From Chloroflexi bacterium bin20 (GTDB lineage: Bacteria; Chloroflexota; Anaerolineae; Aggregatilineales; Phototrophicaceae), in NCBI GenBank assembly GCA_002238485.1, contig MPMG01000008.1:83314-147313 (forward strand): a stretch of DNA of 64,000 nucleotides, read 5' to 3'. The position numbers and the translations under genes are program-made. The notes under the pieces were generated by a model. It saw only the letters and a list, made by a program, of their open reading frames with translations, ran no database searches and had not been told where the DNA came from. Shown here piece after piece: positions 24,319 through 33,086 of this stretch (the first letter of the stretch is position 1; every line of letters starts with the position of its first letter).

Positions 24319-26550
24319 ATGGGCATGAAAAACACGGCAATTGCCGGGCTGTGCTGGCTGATCTGCTGGCTGTCGCTGCCCGCCTTGGCACAGGTATCAC
24401 CATCGCTTTCGATAAGGCCCGCCGCTGGCGAGGTCGAAAAAGCGGTCTTCTTGATTGAGATCGACGGACTGGAGGCGCAAGCGACGTATCGCATCGAGAT
24501 TCACTTTGCTGGCGCGACCGTCTTCGCCGCGGAAAAAGTGAGCGATGCCGCCGGGCATATATCCTTCCCGATCAGCAGCACCGCCGGTGACCAGCCAGGC
24601 GTCTATCGTGTGCGAGCGCTGCACAACGACATCGTGGTGGCGCAAGGTGAATTTGAACTGACCGCGCCGGCGCAGCAGAGCGCAGGCGCGCAAGTCACTG
24701 TGACTCCGCAGCGCGCTATTTTCGGACGACCGCAGGCCATTCATATTGGCGACTTGCTGCCCAAGGCCACCTACACCATTGAGGTCATCACCGACGACAC
24801 AGGGCAGCTGGCTTATCGGCGCGCGCACAAGAGCAGCCAGGCAGGCGACATCGACTTTGAAATCTTTGCACAGGCTGGCGATACGCCGGGCGCTCACAGC
24901 ATCGCCGTCTATGACGAAGCCGGCAGCCTAGTCGCACAGGGAGACTTCACCATTGAGATGCCACTGGCGCGCGATGTAAGGCTTGAGCTGAGTCCGCGGT
25001 CTGTGCAAGCCGGTGACTCGGTGGTCTTGCAGATAGACGGACTGGCGGCATTTGACGCGGTCAGCGCCCAATTGCTTTCGGCGCAGGGCGTCCTGATTGA
25101 CGCGCTTTCGACACGGGCATCCAGTGACGGAGCGGCTAGTTTGCTAATCGCCACGCCCGCAGATATCGTCGATGGCGCCTACACAATCGCACTGTATGTC
25201 GATGGCAACGCAGTGGTGAACGCCAGTCTGCTTGTCGGCACAGCGCCAACAGCCGAGACACCGACGACTCCCGCAACAGCCGAGCAGCCAGCCTCCTCAG
25301 AACCAGCAGACGACGCCACCATGACAATTGCGCCGCTGTCCGCGCCCATCGGCTCCAGCCACCGCGTTACTGTCAGTGGAGTATCAGCGGAGGAATCGCT
25401 TGGCTTCGAAATCAGCCTGGCTGGCGAAGTCGTCTTTTCCACGACGCAGCGCGCCGATGCTAGTGGACGCGCCACGCTGGAGCTTTTGACCGACGCCGAA
25501 GACCAGCCGGGCGAATACAGCATCAAACTGCTGCGCAAAGCGGGCAAACAGCCGACCGTCAGCTTCGTGGTTACCGCTGCCGAACGCTCGGAGACCGCCC
25601 AAACTCCAAGGACCACAAGGTCGTCAGTCCAGGTCATCGAGAGTCGTTTGCAAAGCGGGGCAGCGCAAGTCAGCTTCCAGGGCGCTGCCGGCCGCACTGT
25701 CGAGATTCGTGTAGAGTCGGATGAATTCGATCCAGCAGCTGCGTTGATCGGGCGGGACGAGGCGCAGATCACTGCCAGTGACGATAGCCGCGGCAGCAAG
25801 AACGCCATCCTGGGCCCGCTGGTTCTGCCATACAGCGGGAGTTTTCGACTGGAAGTTGCCGGCGCGCCGCTGATGATGGCGCAGGGGGCAGAGACGGGTG
25901 ATTTCCGTGTGGAGATTGAAGAACTGCGCCCTGTGCCATTGCGCTCTGGCGAGGCTTCCTTTGCGCTGACATCAGAATCGCCCAGACTCCATTACAGGCT
26001 CTCCTTATCAGCTGGCGACACGTTGAGCATCAGCATCGACTCGGGCGGCTCTCTGGATAGTCTCTTGCAGTTGGTCGCGCCAGATGGTGGCGAAATTGCC
26101 TTTGATGATGACAGCGGCGGCGGACTGGATGCCGAGCTTAGCAATCTCGCCATAGAGCAGTCGGGCGACTACATCCTGGTGGTAGCGAGCTATGATGAGC
26201 GGGCTGGTGGCGGTGTCCTGCGGCTGGAACGCAATCCCGTGCGCCAACTGGATGAAATCGCTGCGGCTGTCACGCTGAACGACAAATCTATCCGCGAGCG
26301 CTTCGTCTTTGATGCGGCGGCGGACGAATTGCTGATCTTGAATATAGTCAAAATCAACGGCGATGTGGCCGACCTGGTTGTGCATGCCAGCGTCGAAGGC
26401 ATGGAAGTTATGTCGCACAGCACCATGGGCGTGCCAGATGCGCTGCCGCTGCCTTTCGTGATGCCCATGAGCGGACAAGTGCTGCTGACGCTGGAGAAGG
26501 TCGGTGTGGACGACGGCATCACGCTGGATGTATCCCTACGACGTCCCTAG
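24319..26550 (+). CDS. Secreted protein with Ig-like repeats and PPC-type domains
   Basis: 743 aa with a signal peptide (MGMKNTAIAGLCWLICWLSL, cleavage after ALA). Three or more beta-rich repeats of about 95 residues follow to residue 420, each with a VxPxRxxxG or SPRSVQAGDSV opening, separated by an Ala/Thr/Pro-rich linker. The last 300 residues hold PPC-like sandwiches with the Asp-rich LQLVAPDGGEIAFDDDSGGG and YILVVASY pattern. No catalytic motif is seen; likely a surface adhesion or binding protein. TATAAT at 24259-24264 is a candidate -10. The stop touches the sulfatase stop. Confidence 0.8.
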   Translation: MGMKNTAIAGLCWLICWLSLPALAQVSPSLSIRPAAGEVEKAVFLIEIDGLEAQATYRIEIHFAGATVFAAEKVSDAAGHISFPISSTAGDQPGVYRVRALHNDIVVAQGEFELTAPAQQSAGAQVTVTPQRAIFGRPQAIHIGDLLPKATYTIEVITDDTGQLAYRRAHKSSQAGDIDFEIFAQAGDTPGAHSIAVYDEAGSLVAQGDFTIEMPLARDVRLELSPRSVQAGDSVVLQIDGLAAFDAVSAQLLSAQGVLIDALSTRASSDGAASLLIATPADIVDGAYTIALYVDGNAVVNASLLVGTAPTAETPTTPATAEQPASSEPADDATMTIAPLSAPIGSSHRVTVSGVSAEESLGFEISLAGEVVFSTTQRADASGRATLELLTDAEDQPGEYSIKLLRKAGKQPTVSFVVTAAERSETAQTPRTTRSSVQVIESRLQSGAAQVSFQGAAGRTVEIRVESDEFDPAAALIGRDEAQITASDDSRGSKNAILGPLVLPYSGSFRLEVAGAPLMMAQGAETGDFRVEIEELRPVPLRSGEASFALTSESPRLHYRLSLSAGDTLSISIDSGGSLDSLLQLVAPDGGEIAFDDDSGGGLDAELSNLAIEQSGDYILVVASYDERAGGGVLRLERNPVRQLDEIAAAVTLNDKSIRERFVFDAAADELLILNIVKINGDVADLVVHASVEGMEVMSHSTMGVPDALPLPFVMPMSGQVLLTLEKVGVDDGITLDVSLRRP

Positions 26551-27954
26551 TTAGTATTGCTGCAAGCCCCGCGCCTCGCGTCTGCCATCTCGCCAAGCTT
26601 CATTGGCGCTGTTGTGCACCGGCAGTTGCTTGACGCGCAAACCCGATTTCTGCGGCGATTCATGCCGGGCGAAGTACGCATCCAGCCGCGTTTTGAGCTG
26701 CGAAGCCACTTCTGGCAGTTGCGCGAATATATTGTGGCGCTCGTCGGGGTCAGCGCTGAGGTCAAAGAGATCGTGCGGACCATCGGGATAGCGCCAAACC
26801 AGCTTCCATCGCTTGTCGCGGATCATGCGCAAGTCGCCATATTCGCCATAGCGCGTATCGTCCCAATCCATGTCTCTGCCATACAGCACAGGTCCATAGG
26901 ACTTGCCGGCGAAGACTTCATCCGTCGGCAGTTCGACACCCGCCAGCTCGCAGATTGTATGGAATGTGTCGCAGTGGTCCACATTGCAATGCGTGGTTTG
27001 CGTGGGCAGCTTCGCGCCAGTCACGATCAGCGGCACTTGCAGCGAGATATCGTACATATTCAGCGGACGCGTGCTATTGCCTTTGCCAAAGAAACCCTGC
27101 TGCCCGATAGCGCAACCATGATCGGATGTATAGATGATGAGGGTGTCTTCGTACATTTCGCGCAGACGGAGCGCGCCGATGATTCGGGCGATGTTGGTAT
27201 CGATCTCGCTGGCGGCGGCATAATAGCCTATGTAGCGGTCGCGCAGGTCTTGGTCGCTCAACTCGTTTCCGCCGCCCTCGTTTTTCACCCAGGCGTGCGG
27301 CTGATAGGGCGGAATTTCGTCAAATGCACAATCTTGATACCGCGCCGTCTGCTCGGGGTCGTGCGCGCTCTGCTGATAAGGCGAGTGCGTGGCGATATAA
27401 CCAATATTCAGGAAAAAAGGTTTGTCGGCGGGCACGGAATCCAGAAACTCGATGGCGTGGTCGGTGATGAGGTTGCTTTTATTGCCGTCCAACTCGACCA
27501 TGTCGCCATTGCGGACATAGGTATAGTTTCCATTGTGAGCGCCCTGCCAGCCGGGTAGCCCGAAGTGATAATCGGCGCCGGATGGTGGCAAATGCGACTG
27601 CCCCAGGTGCCACTTGCCGCTCAAGCCGGTGTGATAGCCGGCATCGGAAAGCCAGTCGAAAAGCGTGCGCGTGCCTTCCAGCCAGTCGCGTCCGCCGATC
27701 TCGGGCACGGCTTCTTCCAGCCAATCGTGAATGCCGACCTGTGAGGCGGTTTTGCCTGTCAACAGACAAGCGCGCGCTGGCGAACAAACTGGCGTGGGTG
27801 TATACGCGCGTGTGAAACGCACGCCCAACTGTGCCAGCATATCCAACGTTGGCGTCTGAACTTCCTTGTTGCCATAAGCGCCTGTCGCCCAGGCGCCGTG
27901 ATCATCGGTAAGGAAGAGCAGGATATTGGGTCCTTTGTCTCTGCGCTTGGACAT
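26551..27954 (-). CDS. Cys-type sulfatase
   Basis: 467 aa from the ATG at 27954, which has GGAGG 7 nt upstream. N-terminal PNILLFLTDDHG gives the metal-binding Asp pair; C57-S-P-A-R61 within TPTPVCSPARACLLTGK is the formylglycine site; SGKWHLGQSHLPP and YTSDHGCAIGQQ complete the active site. The Cys must be oxidised to formylglycine, and the maturase at 15044-16342 is a likely partner. No signal peptide is visible, so it may act in the cytoplasm. Substrate unknown. Confidence 0.95.
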   Translation of the reverse strand: MSKRRDKGPNILLFLTDDHGAWATGAYGNKEVQTPTLDMLAQLGVRFTRAYTPTPVCSPARACLLTGKTASQVGIHDWLEEAVPEIGGRDWLEGTRTLFDWLSDAGYHTGLSGKWHLGQSHLPPSGADYHFGLPGWQGAHNGNYTYVRNGDMVELDGNKSNLITDHAIEFLDSVPADKPFFLNIGYIATHSPYQQSAHDPEQTARYQDCAFDEIPPYQPHAWVKNEGGGNELSDQDLRDRYIGYYAAASEIDTNIARIIGALRLREMYEDTLIIYTSDHGCAIGQQGFFGKGNSTRPLNMYDISLQVPLIVTGAKLPTQTTHCNVDHCDTFHTICELAGVELPTDEVFAGKSYGPVLYGRDMDWDDTRYGEYGDLRMIRDKRWKLVWRYPDGPHDLFDLSADPDERHNIFAQLPEVASQLKTRLDAYFARHESPQKSGLRVKQLPVHNSANEAWRDGRREARGLQQY

Positions 27955-28039
27955 GCCTGCGCCTCCATTGTCTGCTGTGAGCGCCGCCAATAGTTTGCCG
28001 CGAAACTGCGCTGGTCTCTAGGGGCTTGTCCGTGCCCGA

Positions 28040-28069
28040 TTTACAGCGTTGCGTCCCTGCGGCTATACT
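28040..28069 (+). promoter_or_regulatory. Promoter of the PhyH gene
   Basis: TTTACA (28040-28045), an 18-nt spacer and TATACT (28064-28069) lie 33 bp before the start codon. Confidence 0.6.
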
Positions 28070-28101
28070 AGCGCAAACTTTGGCAGGCAGGAGCGCAGGG
28101 A

Positions 28102-28863
28102 ATGGCGATGATTACAGTCCAGCAAGTCGAACAATATCATAGCGAAGGCTACTTCATATTGGAATCGGTCATCTCTGCCGAAATGCTGGACGCGCTGCGC
28201 GACGAGTGCATGCGCATGGTCAAGCAATTTGAAAGTGAGATGGAATCCAAAGGCCAGACATCGCAGAACATCAACCATTACAAGAAGCGCTACTTCATCA
28301 GCAACCGCAGCGCCAGCAGCCCAATCATGACCGACTTCTTGTTCAGCCAGCTGATGGCGGAAATCTGCCGTGCCACCCTCGGCGATACCGCTTATCTGTT
28401 TAATGAGCAGTATGTCGTCAAGGCGGCTGATGCCGATACCCGGTTCGCCTGGCATCAAGACTCGGGTTATGTCGGGCATTATCACCAGCCTTATCTGTCC
28501 TGCTGGTGCGCGCTGGATGATATGACCGAAGACAATGGCACGGTCTTCATCCTGCCCTACTCACGAGATGGCCGCGACGACAGCGACCAGATCACCGAGC
28601 ACAACACAGAAGAACGTACGAACGACCGAATCGGCTATCATGGCGACGACCCCGGCGTGCCAGCTATCGTGCCGGCTGGCAGCATCGTCGTGTTCAGCAG
28701 CCGCACTTTTCATCGCAGCAGCGCCAACCTGACCGACAACTATCGGCGCTGCTACCTGGCGCAGTATTCACCCGAGCCGATCATGAATCGTGATGGCACA
28801 GGTTTTCATGCCCGCGCCGAACTGCTGCTGCAGCATGGCCAGCGAATGCCAGCGCCTGCCTAA
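28102..28863 (+). CDS. Phytanoyl-CoA dioxygenase (PhyH) family protein
   Basis: 253 aa. The Fe(II)/2-oxoglutarate facial triad is visible: W-H-Q-D in FAWHQDSGYVG, and the distal His in SSRTFHRSSANLTDNYRR with the Arg that binds 2-oxoglutarate. The family hydroxylates many small molecules. An AGGAG lies just before the ATG. Convergent with the ferredoxin membrane protein, 4 bp gap. Confidence 0.9.
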   Translation: MAMITVQQVEQYHSEGYFILESVISAEMLDALRDECMRMVKQFESEMESKGQTSQNINHYKKRYFISNRSASSPIMTDFLFSQLMAEICRATLGDTAYLFNEQYVVKAADADTRFAWHQDSGYVGHYHQPYLSCWCALDDMTEDNGTVFILPYSRDGRDDSDQITEHNTEERTNDRIGYHGDDPGVPAIVPAGSIVVFSSRTFHRSSANLTDNYRRCYLAQYSPEPIMNRDGTGFHARAELLLQHGQRMPAPA

Positions 28864-28867
28864 GCCT

Positions 28868-30358
28868 CTATCCAAAGAGCGACAAGCTGCCACGCATTTC
28901 CATAGGCAGCGTGAAGATCTGCCAAGCCGCCAGCATCAGCAGCAAGTGCAGCAGCGCCCAAGGCAGCATACCCAACGTGGCTTTGCGCCGATAAAGCCGC
29001 AGCGCCGTCTTCTGCGCCAGACGCAAGCTCCACAGAAAGCCACCGATCAGCGCGACAACTTGCAGCAGGCCAATGACGTTGGCATCGAGGCTGAAACTCC
29101 AGGCCGACCAATCGCCAGCGTCGCCCAGGAATTCCTGAATGACGGGCACGATCAAGCCCGGACCGACCAGAAAGTGAAAGCTGTAGTGCGCGAACCAAAT
29201 GCCAAAGCCGATGGGCACAAATGAAGGCGCAAAAGCGGCGACAGTATCGCGCAATGAATCGCGTATACCCGCGCCGCCCAGCTGTCTTCCCGCATAAGCC
29301 GCGCCCACAGTTGCCAGCGCAGGCAGAGCCAGATTGAACGCGCCGAATATCAGCAGCAGCACGATGAACTCGCTGGTAATGCTCAGATTCAGCGCCAGCC
29401 ACTCTTGCAGCGCATAGTATGGCGGCGCCATGCCAAATGCGTTGGACACAGCCATGAAAGCCAGCGCGATCAACAGCAGCGACATATCCCAGCGGCGCGG
29501 CAGACTGTCTGGCTGGCTTAACTCGCTGCCGGGCGCGCGCAGGAACAAGCCGGCGTTGTCGTGTGGGCAGGCGCGGACGCAATCCAGACACATCGTGCAA
29601 TCCATGTTACTTTGCATCTGCGGGGCGAAAAGCTCTGTGCCACAGCCGAGCGCGCCGGTCGGCCCATGCGTCACCGGCACAGATTCGGGGGGACCGCCGC
29701 TGGCTGTTGCGATTTCGTCGATGCGAACGATGGGCTGCGCCGCATAACTGCCATTGACGCATTCTTTGCCCACGCAGGTCGCGCAGATATCGTGGGAGCG
29801 CACCGAAATCTGCGTCGGCGACAGCGTCGAATAGACCATGTTGAAGGAACCAAGCGGACAAATGTATTTGCAAAATGCCGACTCGCTAAAGAGAGCTTCC
29901 AGCACCAACGATGCGATGAAATAAGCCACGATCAGCCAGGCTGTCAGCAGCGGGCTTGCCCATATATCCAAGTATTCATAGGCGAAGAAGAGCGCGAACA
30001 AGCTGCCGATCGCCAGCCATTTGTTGCGCAAACGCTGGGGGAAGCGGCGTCCGCGGCTGGACAATCGCTTTGCCAAGCTGCGCGGCAAGGTGAAAGGACA
30101 GCCCATGCAAAACAAGTTGCCAGCCAGCAGCAGCGCCAGCACGACCAGTCCCCGATAATGCACCCAGGGCGCAACGGTTGCCAGATTGCGCGCCGCCGAC
30201 TGCGGCCCAAGGAAACCGTCTATCATCAGCAGCAGCGCCAGCACGGTCAAGGGAATCTGCAGCAGCAACCGTCCATGTCGCCCGCGCAGCAGAGACCCGA
30301 TCTGCGGCAGCCGCAACACATCCCGTCCCGACGCGAATTGCCGCTGTGTTGCTTTCAT
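28868..30358 (-). CDS. Membrane 4Fe-4S protein (NapH/NosR-like)
   Basis: 496 aa, about ten membrane segments. Cysteines: NLFCMGCPF in the first half, SAFCKYICPLGSFN, then CATCVGKEC, and a ferredoxin-like set CTMCLDCVRACPHDN. The pattern resembles the membrane-bound polyferredoxins of the NapH/NosR group that pass electrons across or along the membrane. No nap or nos genes are near, so the partner is unknown. The ATG at 30358 has GAGGGAAG upstream. It follows the cation antiporter by 10 bp on the same strand. Confidence 0.82.
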   Translation of the reverse strand: MKATQRQFASGRDVLRLPQIGSLLRGRHGRLLLQIPLTVLALLLMIDGFLGPQSAARNLATVAPWVHYRGLVVLALLLAGNLFCMGCPFTLPRSLAKRLSSRGRRFPQRLRNKWLAIGSLFALFFAYEYLDIWASPLLTAWLIVAYFIASLVLEALFSESAFCKYICPLGSFNMVYSTLSPTQISVRSHDICATCVGKECVNGSYAAQPIVRIDEIATASGGPPESVPVTHGPTGALGCGTELFAPQMQSNMDCTMCLDCVRACPHDNAGLFLRAPGSELSQPDSLPRRWDMSLLLIALAFMAVSNAFGMAPPYYALQEWLALNLSITSEFIVLLLIFGAFNLALPALATVGAAYAGRQLGGAGIRDSLRDTVAAFAPSFVPIGFGIWFAHYSFHFLVGPGLIVPVIQEFLGDAGDWSAWSFSLDANVIGLLQVVALIGGFLWSLRLAQKTALRLYRRKATLGMLPWALLHLLLMLAAWQIFTLPMEMRGSLSLFG

Positions 30359-30368
30359 AATGCTTCCC

Positions 30369-31433
30369 TCATGCAAGCACTGTGTACAAGACAAAACCGC
30401 CATAGAGCAGCAGCAGCAGCCAGCCCTCGCGACGACTCAGCAGGCGCTGCGTCTCCAGAAAGACGAAAAGCACGATAGTCGTAAGCACCAGCATGCCGAT
30501 GGACATCCACAAGTCGTCTGTGCCGACATGGATGCTCGACTCGCCGAGCAAGCCAAGCGCGATGATCCAGGGCAATCCCAGACCGACCAGCAGGTCGAAG
30601 GTGTTGGAGCCGACCGCGTTTGCCACGGCCATGCCGCCTCGGCCATCTCGCGCGACCTCCAGCGATGACATCAGATCGGGCGCGGATGTGCCGGCCGCCA
30701 GCAATGTCAGCGCCACGATGACTGGCGGGATGCCAATGCCCGTTGCAAAGGCTATTGTGGCTTCGACCAGCAGGTAGCTGAGCAGCACGATCAACGAGAT
30801 GGACAGTCCAAATGCCCATAGGTAATTCTGACGCGGGTCGCCCGTGATCCGCCGCAGCAGCGACACCAGCAGCGCCTCTACCCACAGCCAGGCGCTTGGT
30901 CTGGCATGATCGGAGGTTGGCTGGGCGCGGGATTGTGCAAGCTTCGCCGAGCCTTCATCCTTCTGCGGGTCTTTCAAGCGCATCAGCACAATCAGATACA
31001 GCCCATAGAGCCCCAAGCCAGCCAGCGCTTCCAGCGGCGCGACTTGGCCATCGGAGAAGATCAGCGCAAGGTAGCCGATAGCCGCCAGATAAGCGATCAT
31101 ATCGCGTCGCACAGCGAAAATATGGATCTGCAAGCCGCCCGCCACCACCGCCGACAAGCCGGTTATCACCAATATGTTGAAGACTGCCGAGCCGACAATC
31201 GTGCCGATGCCAACATCGCTGTGGGCGCCACCGCTTGTGAACAATGCCAACAGCGCGATCGCCAGCTCTGGCGCGGATGAGCCTATCGCCATCAGCGACG
31301 CGCCCGCGACTTCGTCCGACAGCTGCAACCGGCTGGATATTTCGTCCAGGCTCGGGATAAAAAACAGGTCCGTAAGGACCGCCAGCGAAATCACCGCCGC
31401 CGTTATCGCTGCCAGGCTCGCCAATATGGACAT
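30369..31433 (-). CDS. CaCA family Na+/Ca2+ antiporter
   Basis: 354 aa with about ten membrane segments in two inverted halves. Each half carries an alpha repeat: AIGSSAPELAIALLAL with GTIVGSAVFNIL, and AAGTSAPDLMSSLEVAR with ANAVGSNTFDLLVGLGLPW. The Glu and Asp in these repeats bind Ca2+. Residues 176-196 form a polar loop between halves. Upstream of and probably co-transcribed with the membrane ferredoxin gene. Confidence 0.92.
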   Translation of the reverse strand: MSILASLAAITAAVISLAVLTDLFFIPSLDEISSRLQLSDEVAGASLMAIGSSAPELAIALLALFTSGGAHSDVGIGTIVGSAVFNILVITGLSAVVAGGLQIHIFAVRRDMIAYLAAIGYLALIFSDGQVAPLEALAGLGLYGLYLIVLMRLKDPQKDEGSAKLAQSRAQPTSDHARPSAWLWVEALLVSLLRRITGDPRQNYLWAFGLSISLIVLLSYLLVEATIAFATGIGIPPVIVALTLLAAGTSAPDLMSSLEVARDGRGGMAVANAVGSNTFDLLVGLGLPWIIALGLLGESSIHVGTDDLWMSIGMLVLTTIVLFVFLETQRLLSRREGWLLLLLYGGFVLYTVLA

Positions 31434-31592
31434 CGCGCTGCCTTTGCCTTTTCCTGCGAAACCGCAAGCAAGATTTTACCACCGAGCTGGACATTCGCGC
31501 CGCGCAGTCTGTATGTGGCCTCTCCATGCCAAGGTCGCGCATCGTCTGTGTTATACTGGCGCAATTCTTGTTGCAAATGGCGAGGAACCCTC

Positions 31593-32597
31593 ATGAATCT
31601 GACGGCTGTCAAGTTTCTGTATGGATACAACGACTGGGCGAATCAGCGGATATTGACGCAAGCAGCCAAACTAACGCCTGAAGAGTTGCGCACAGAGAAT
31701 GCGCTGGGCTGGGGCAGCTTTCTTGGTGGCCTGGTGCATACCATGGTCGCCGAGAGCCTGTGGATCAGCCGCTTGTTTGACGAGCCGGTGGCGGGCGGCT
31801 TAGAGCCGGAAGATTACGCCGATGTGGCGGCGTTGCAAGAGCGCTGGGCACAGGAGCAAGGACGTCTTACGCGCAACCTGAATGCCATGAGCGAGGACGA
31901 ACTGGCGCGGGTATTTACTCGCGAGCGCGCTGGCAAGACATTGACAGTCAGCCATTGGCAGGCGCTGCTGCACCTGGTCAATCACGGCACACAGCACCGT
32001 GCGGAATGCGCGGCGATTCTGACTGGTTTTGGACATTCGCCTGGCAACCTGGATATGACCGTCTACCTCGGCGATCAGCAGCCGAATAGCGAAGGCCAAC
32101 AGATGAACAGCGAGGCGATGCGGTTGCTCTACGCCTATAACGAATGGGCGAACGCGCGCATCTTCAATCAGGCTGTCCTGCTTTCGCCCGAGCAGCTTCG
32201 ACAGCCCAATGATCACGGCTGGGGCAGCATGTTCGGCGCGCTGGTGCACATCCTGGACGCGGAGTATGGTTGGCGGCACTTCCTGGAATACGACACCGAT
32301 GTCAAATGGCTGGGCGAGAGCGACTTCGCCGATTACCCCGCAGTGCAAGCTCGCTGGGAAGAAGAAAATGCCGAAATGCAGCGCTTTGTCAACAATCTGA
32401 GCGATGACGACATGCTGCGACTGGTTTACTACGATATTGAGGGCAATCGCGGCAGCCATATTCTGTGGCATTGCCTTTGGCATGTGGTCAATCATGGCAC
32501 GCAGCATCGAGCCGAATGCGCGGCGCTGCTGACCGACCTCGGACATTCGCCGGGGGATATGGATTTCACCGTCTTCTTGAGCCGACCGAGCAGCTAG
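31593..32597 (+). CDS. Tandem DinB-domain protein (two domains)
   Basis: 334 aa with two DinB four-helix domains. Both carry the same landmarks: YNDWANQRI / YNEWANARI at the first His-free helix, an H (LVHTMVAE / LVHILDAE), and LVNHGTQHRAEC / VVNHGTQHRAEC with the metal-binding His pair, then GHSPGN/DMD. A polar linker of about 15 residues joins them. DinB proteins bind metal and may act as thiol-dependent or damage-response enzymes. The ATG has GAGG upstream; TATACT at 31552-31557 is a likely -10. Confidence 0.92.
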   Translation: MNLTAVKFLYGYNDWANQRILTQAAKLTPEELRTENALGWGSFLGGLVHTMVAESLWISRLFDEPVAGGLEPEDYADVAALQERWAQEQGRLTRNLNAMSEDELARVFTRERAGKTLTVSHWQALLHLVNHGTQHRAECAAILTGFGHSPGNLDMTVYLGDQQPNSEGQQMNSEAMRLLYAYNEWANARIFNQAVLLSPEQLRQPNDHGWGSMFGALVHILDAEYGWRHFLEYDTDVKWLGESDFADYPAVQARWEEENAEMQRFVNNLSDDDMLRLVYYDIEGNRGSHILWHCLWHVVNHGTQHRAECAALLTDLGHSPGDMDFTVFLSRPSS

Positions 32598-32606
32598 GCG
32601 CGTTTG

Positions 32607-33086
32607 ATGCAGCTCGCCGAACTCATTCTGCTGTTTGACTATCACGATTGGGCGACCGAGCGACTGCTGGCCGCGGCTGCGCGCTTGGAGGAGGCGCCTC
32701 CGCAAGAACTCTTGGCAACGCTGGCGCACATCTGCGAAGCGCAAAGAGCCTGGCGCATGCTGCTGACACGGGGCCGATTCGACGACTTTCTACAGCCAGC
32801 CGACTACGCCAATCTGGCTGCTGTGCGAACGTTGTGGCAGCGGGAAAAAGCTGAACTCTGGCGCTACCTGCGCAGCCTGGACGACAGCGACATTGAGCGA
32901 GAATTCGACTATGAAGGCGATGCGGGGCTGCGCAGGCGGCTGGTCTGGCATTGCCTGTGGCATGTGGTGAATCACGGCACACAGCATCGGTCGGAGTGCG
33001 CGGCGCTGCTGACCGACTTGGGATCTTCGCCCGGGGATTTAGATTTTCCGATATTTCTGGATGAAGTTGCGGGCGCAGTTGGCTAA
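32607..33086 (+). CDS. Single DinB-domain protein
   Basis: 159 aa, FDYHDWATERLLAAA and VVNHGTQHRSEC, then GSSPGDLDFPIFL. It is a third copy of the same domain, 9 bp after the tandem protein, sharing the HCLWHVVNHGTQHR stretch with its second half. It probably belongs to the same transcript. Start taken at ATG 32607; a TTG one codon upstream is possible. Confidence 0.9.
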   Translation: MQLAELILLFDYHDWATERLLAAAARLEEAPPQELLATLAHICEAQRAWRMLLTRGRFDDFLQPADYANLAAVRTLWQREKAELWRYLRSLDDSDIEREFDYEGDAGLRRRLVWHCLWHVVNHGTQHRSECAALLTDLGSSPGDLDFPIFLDEVAGAVG

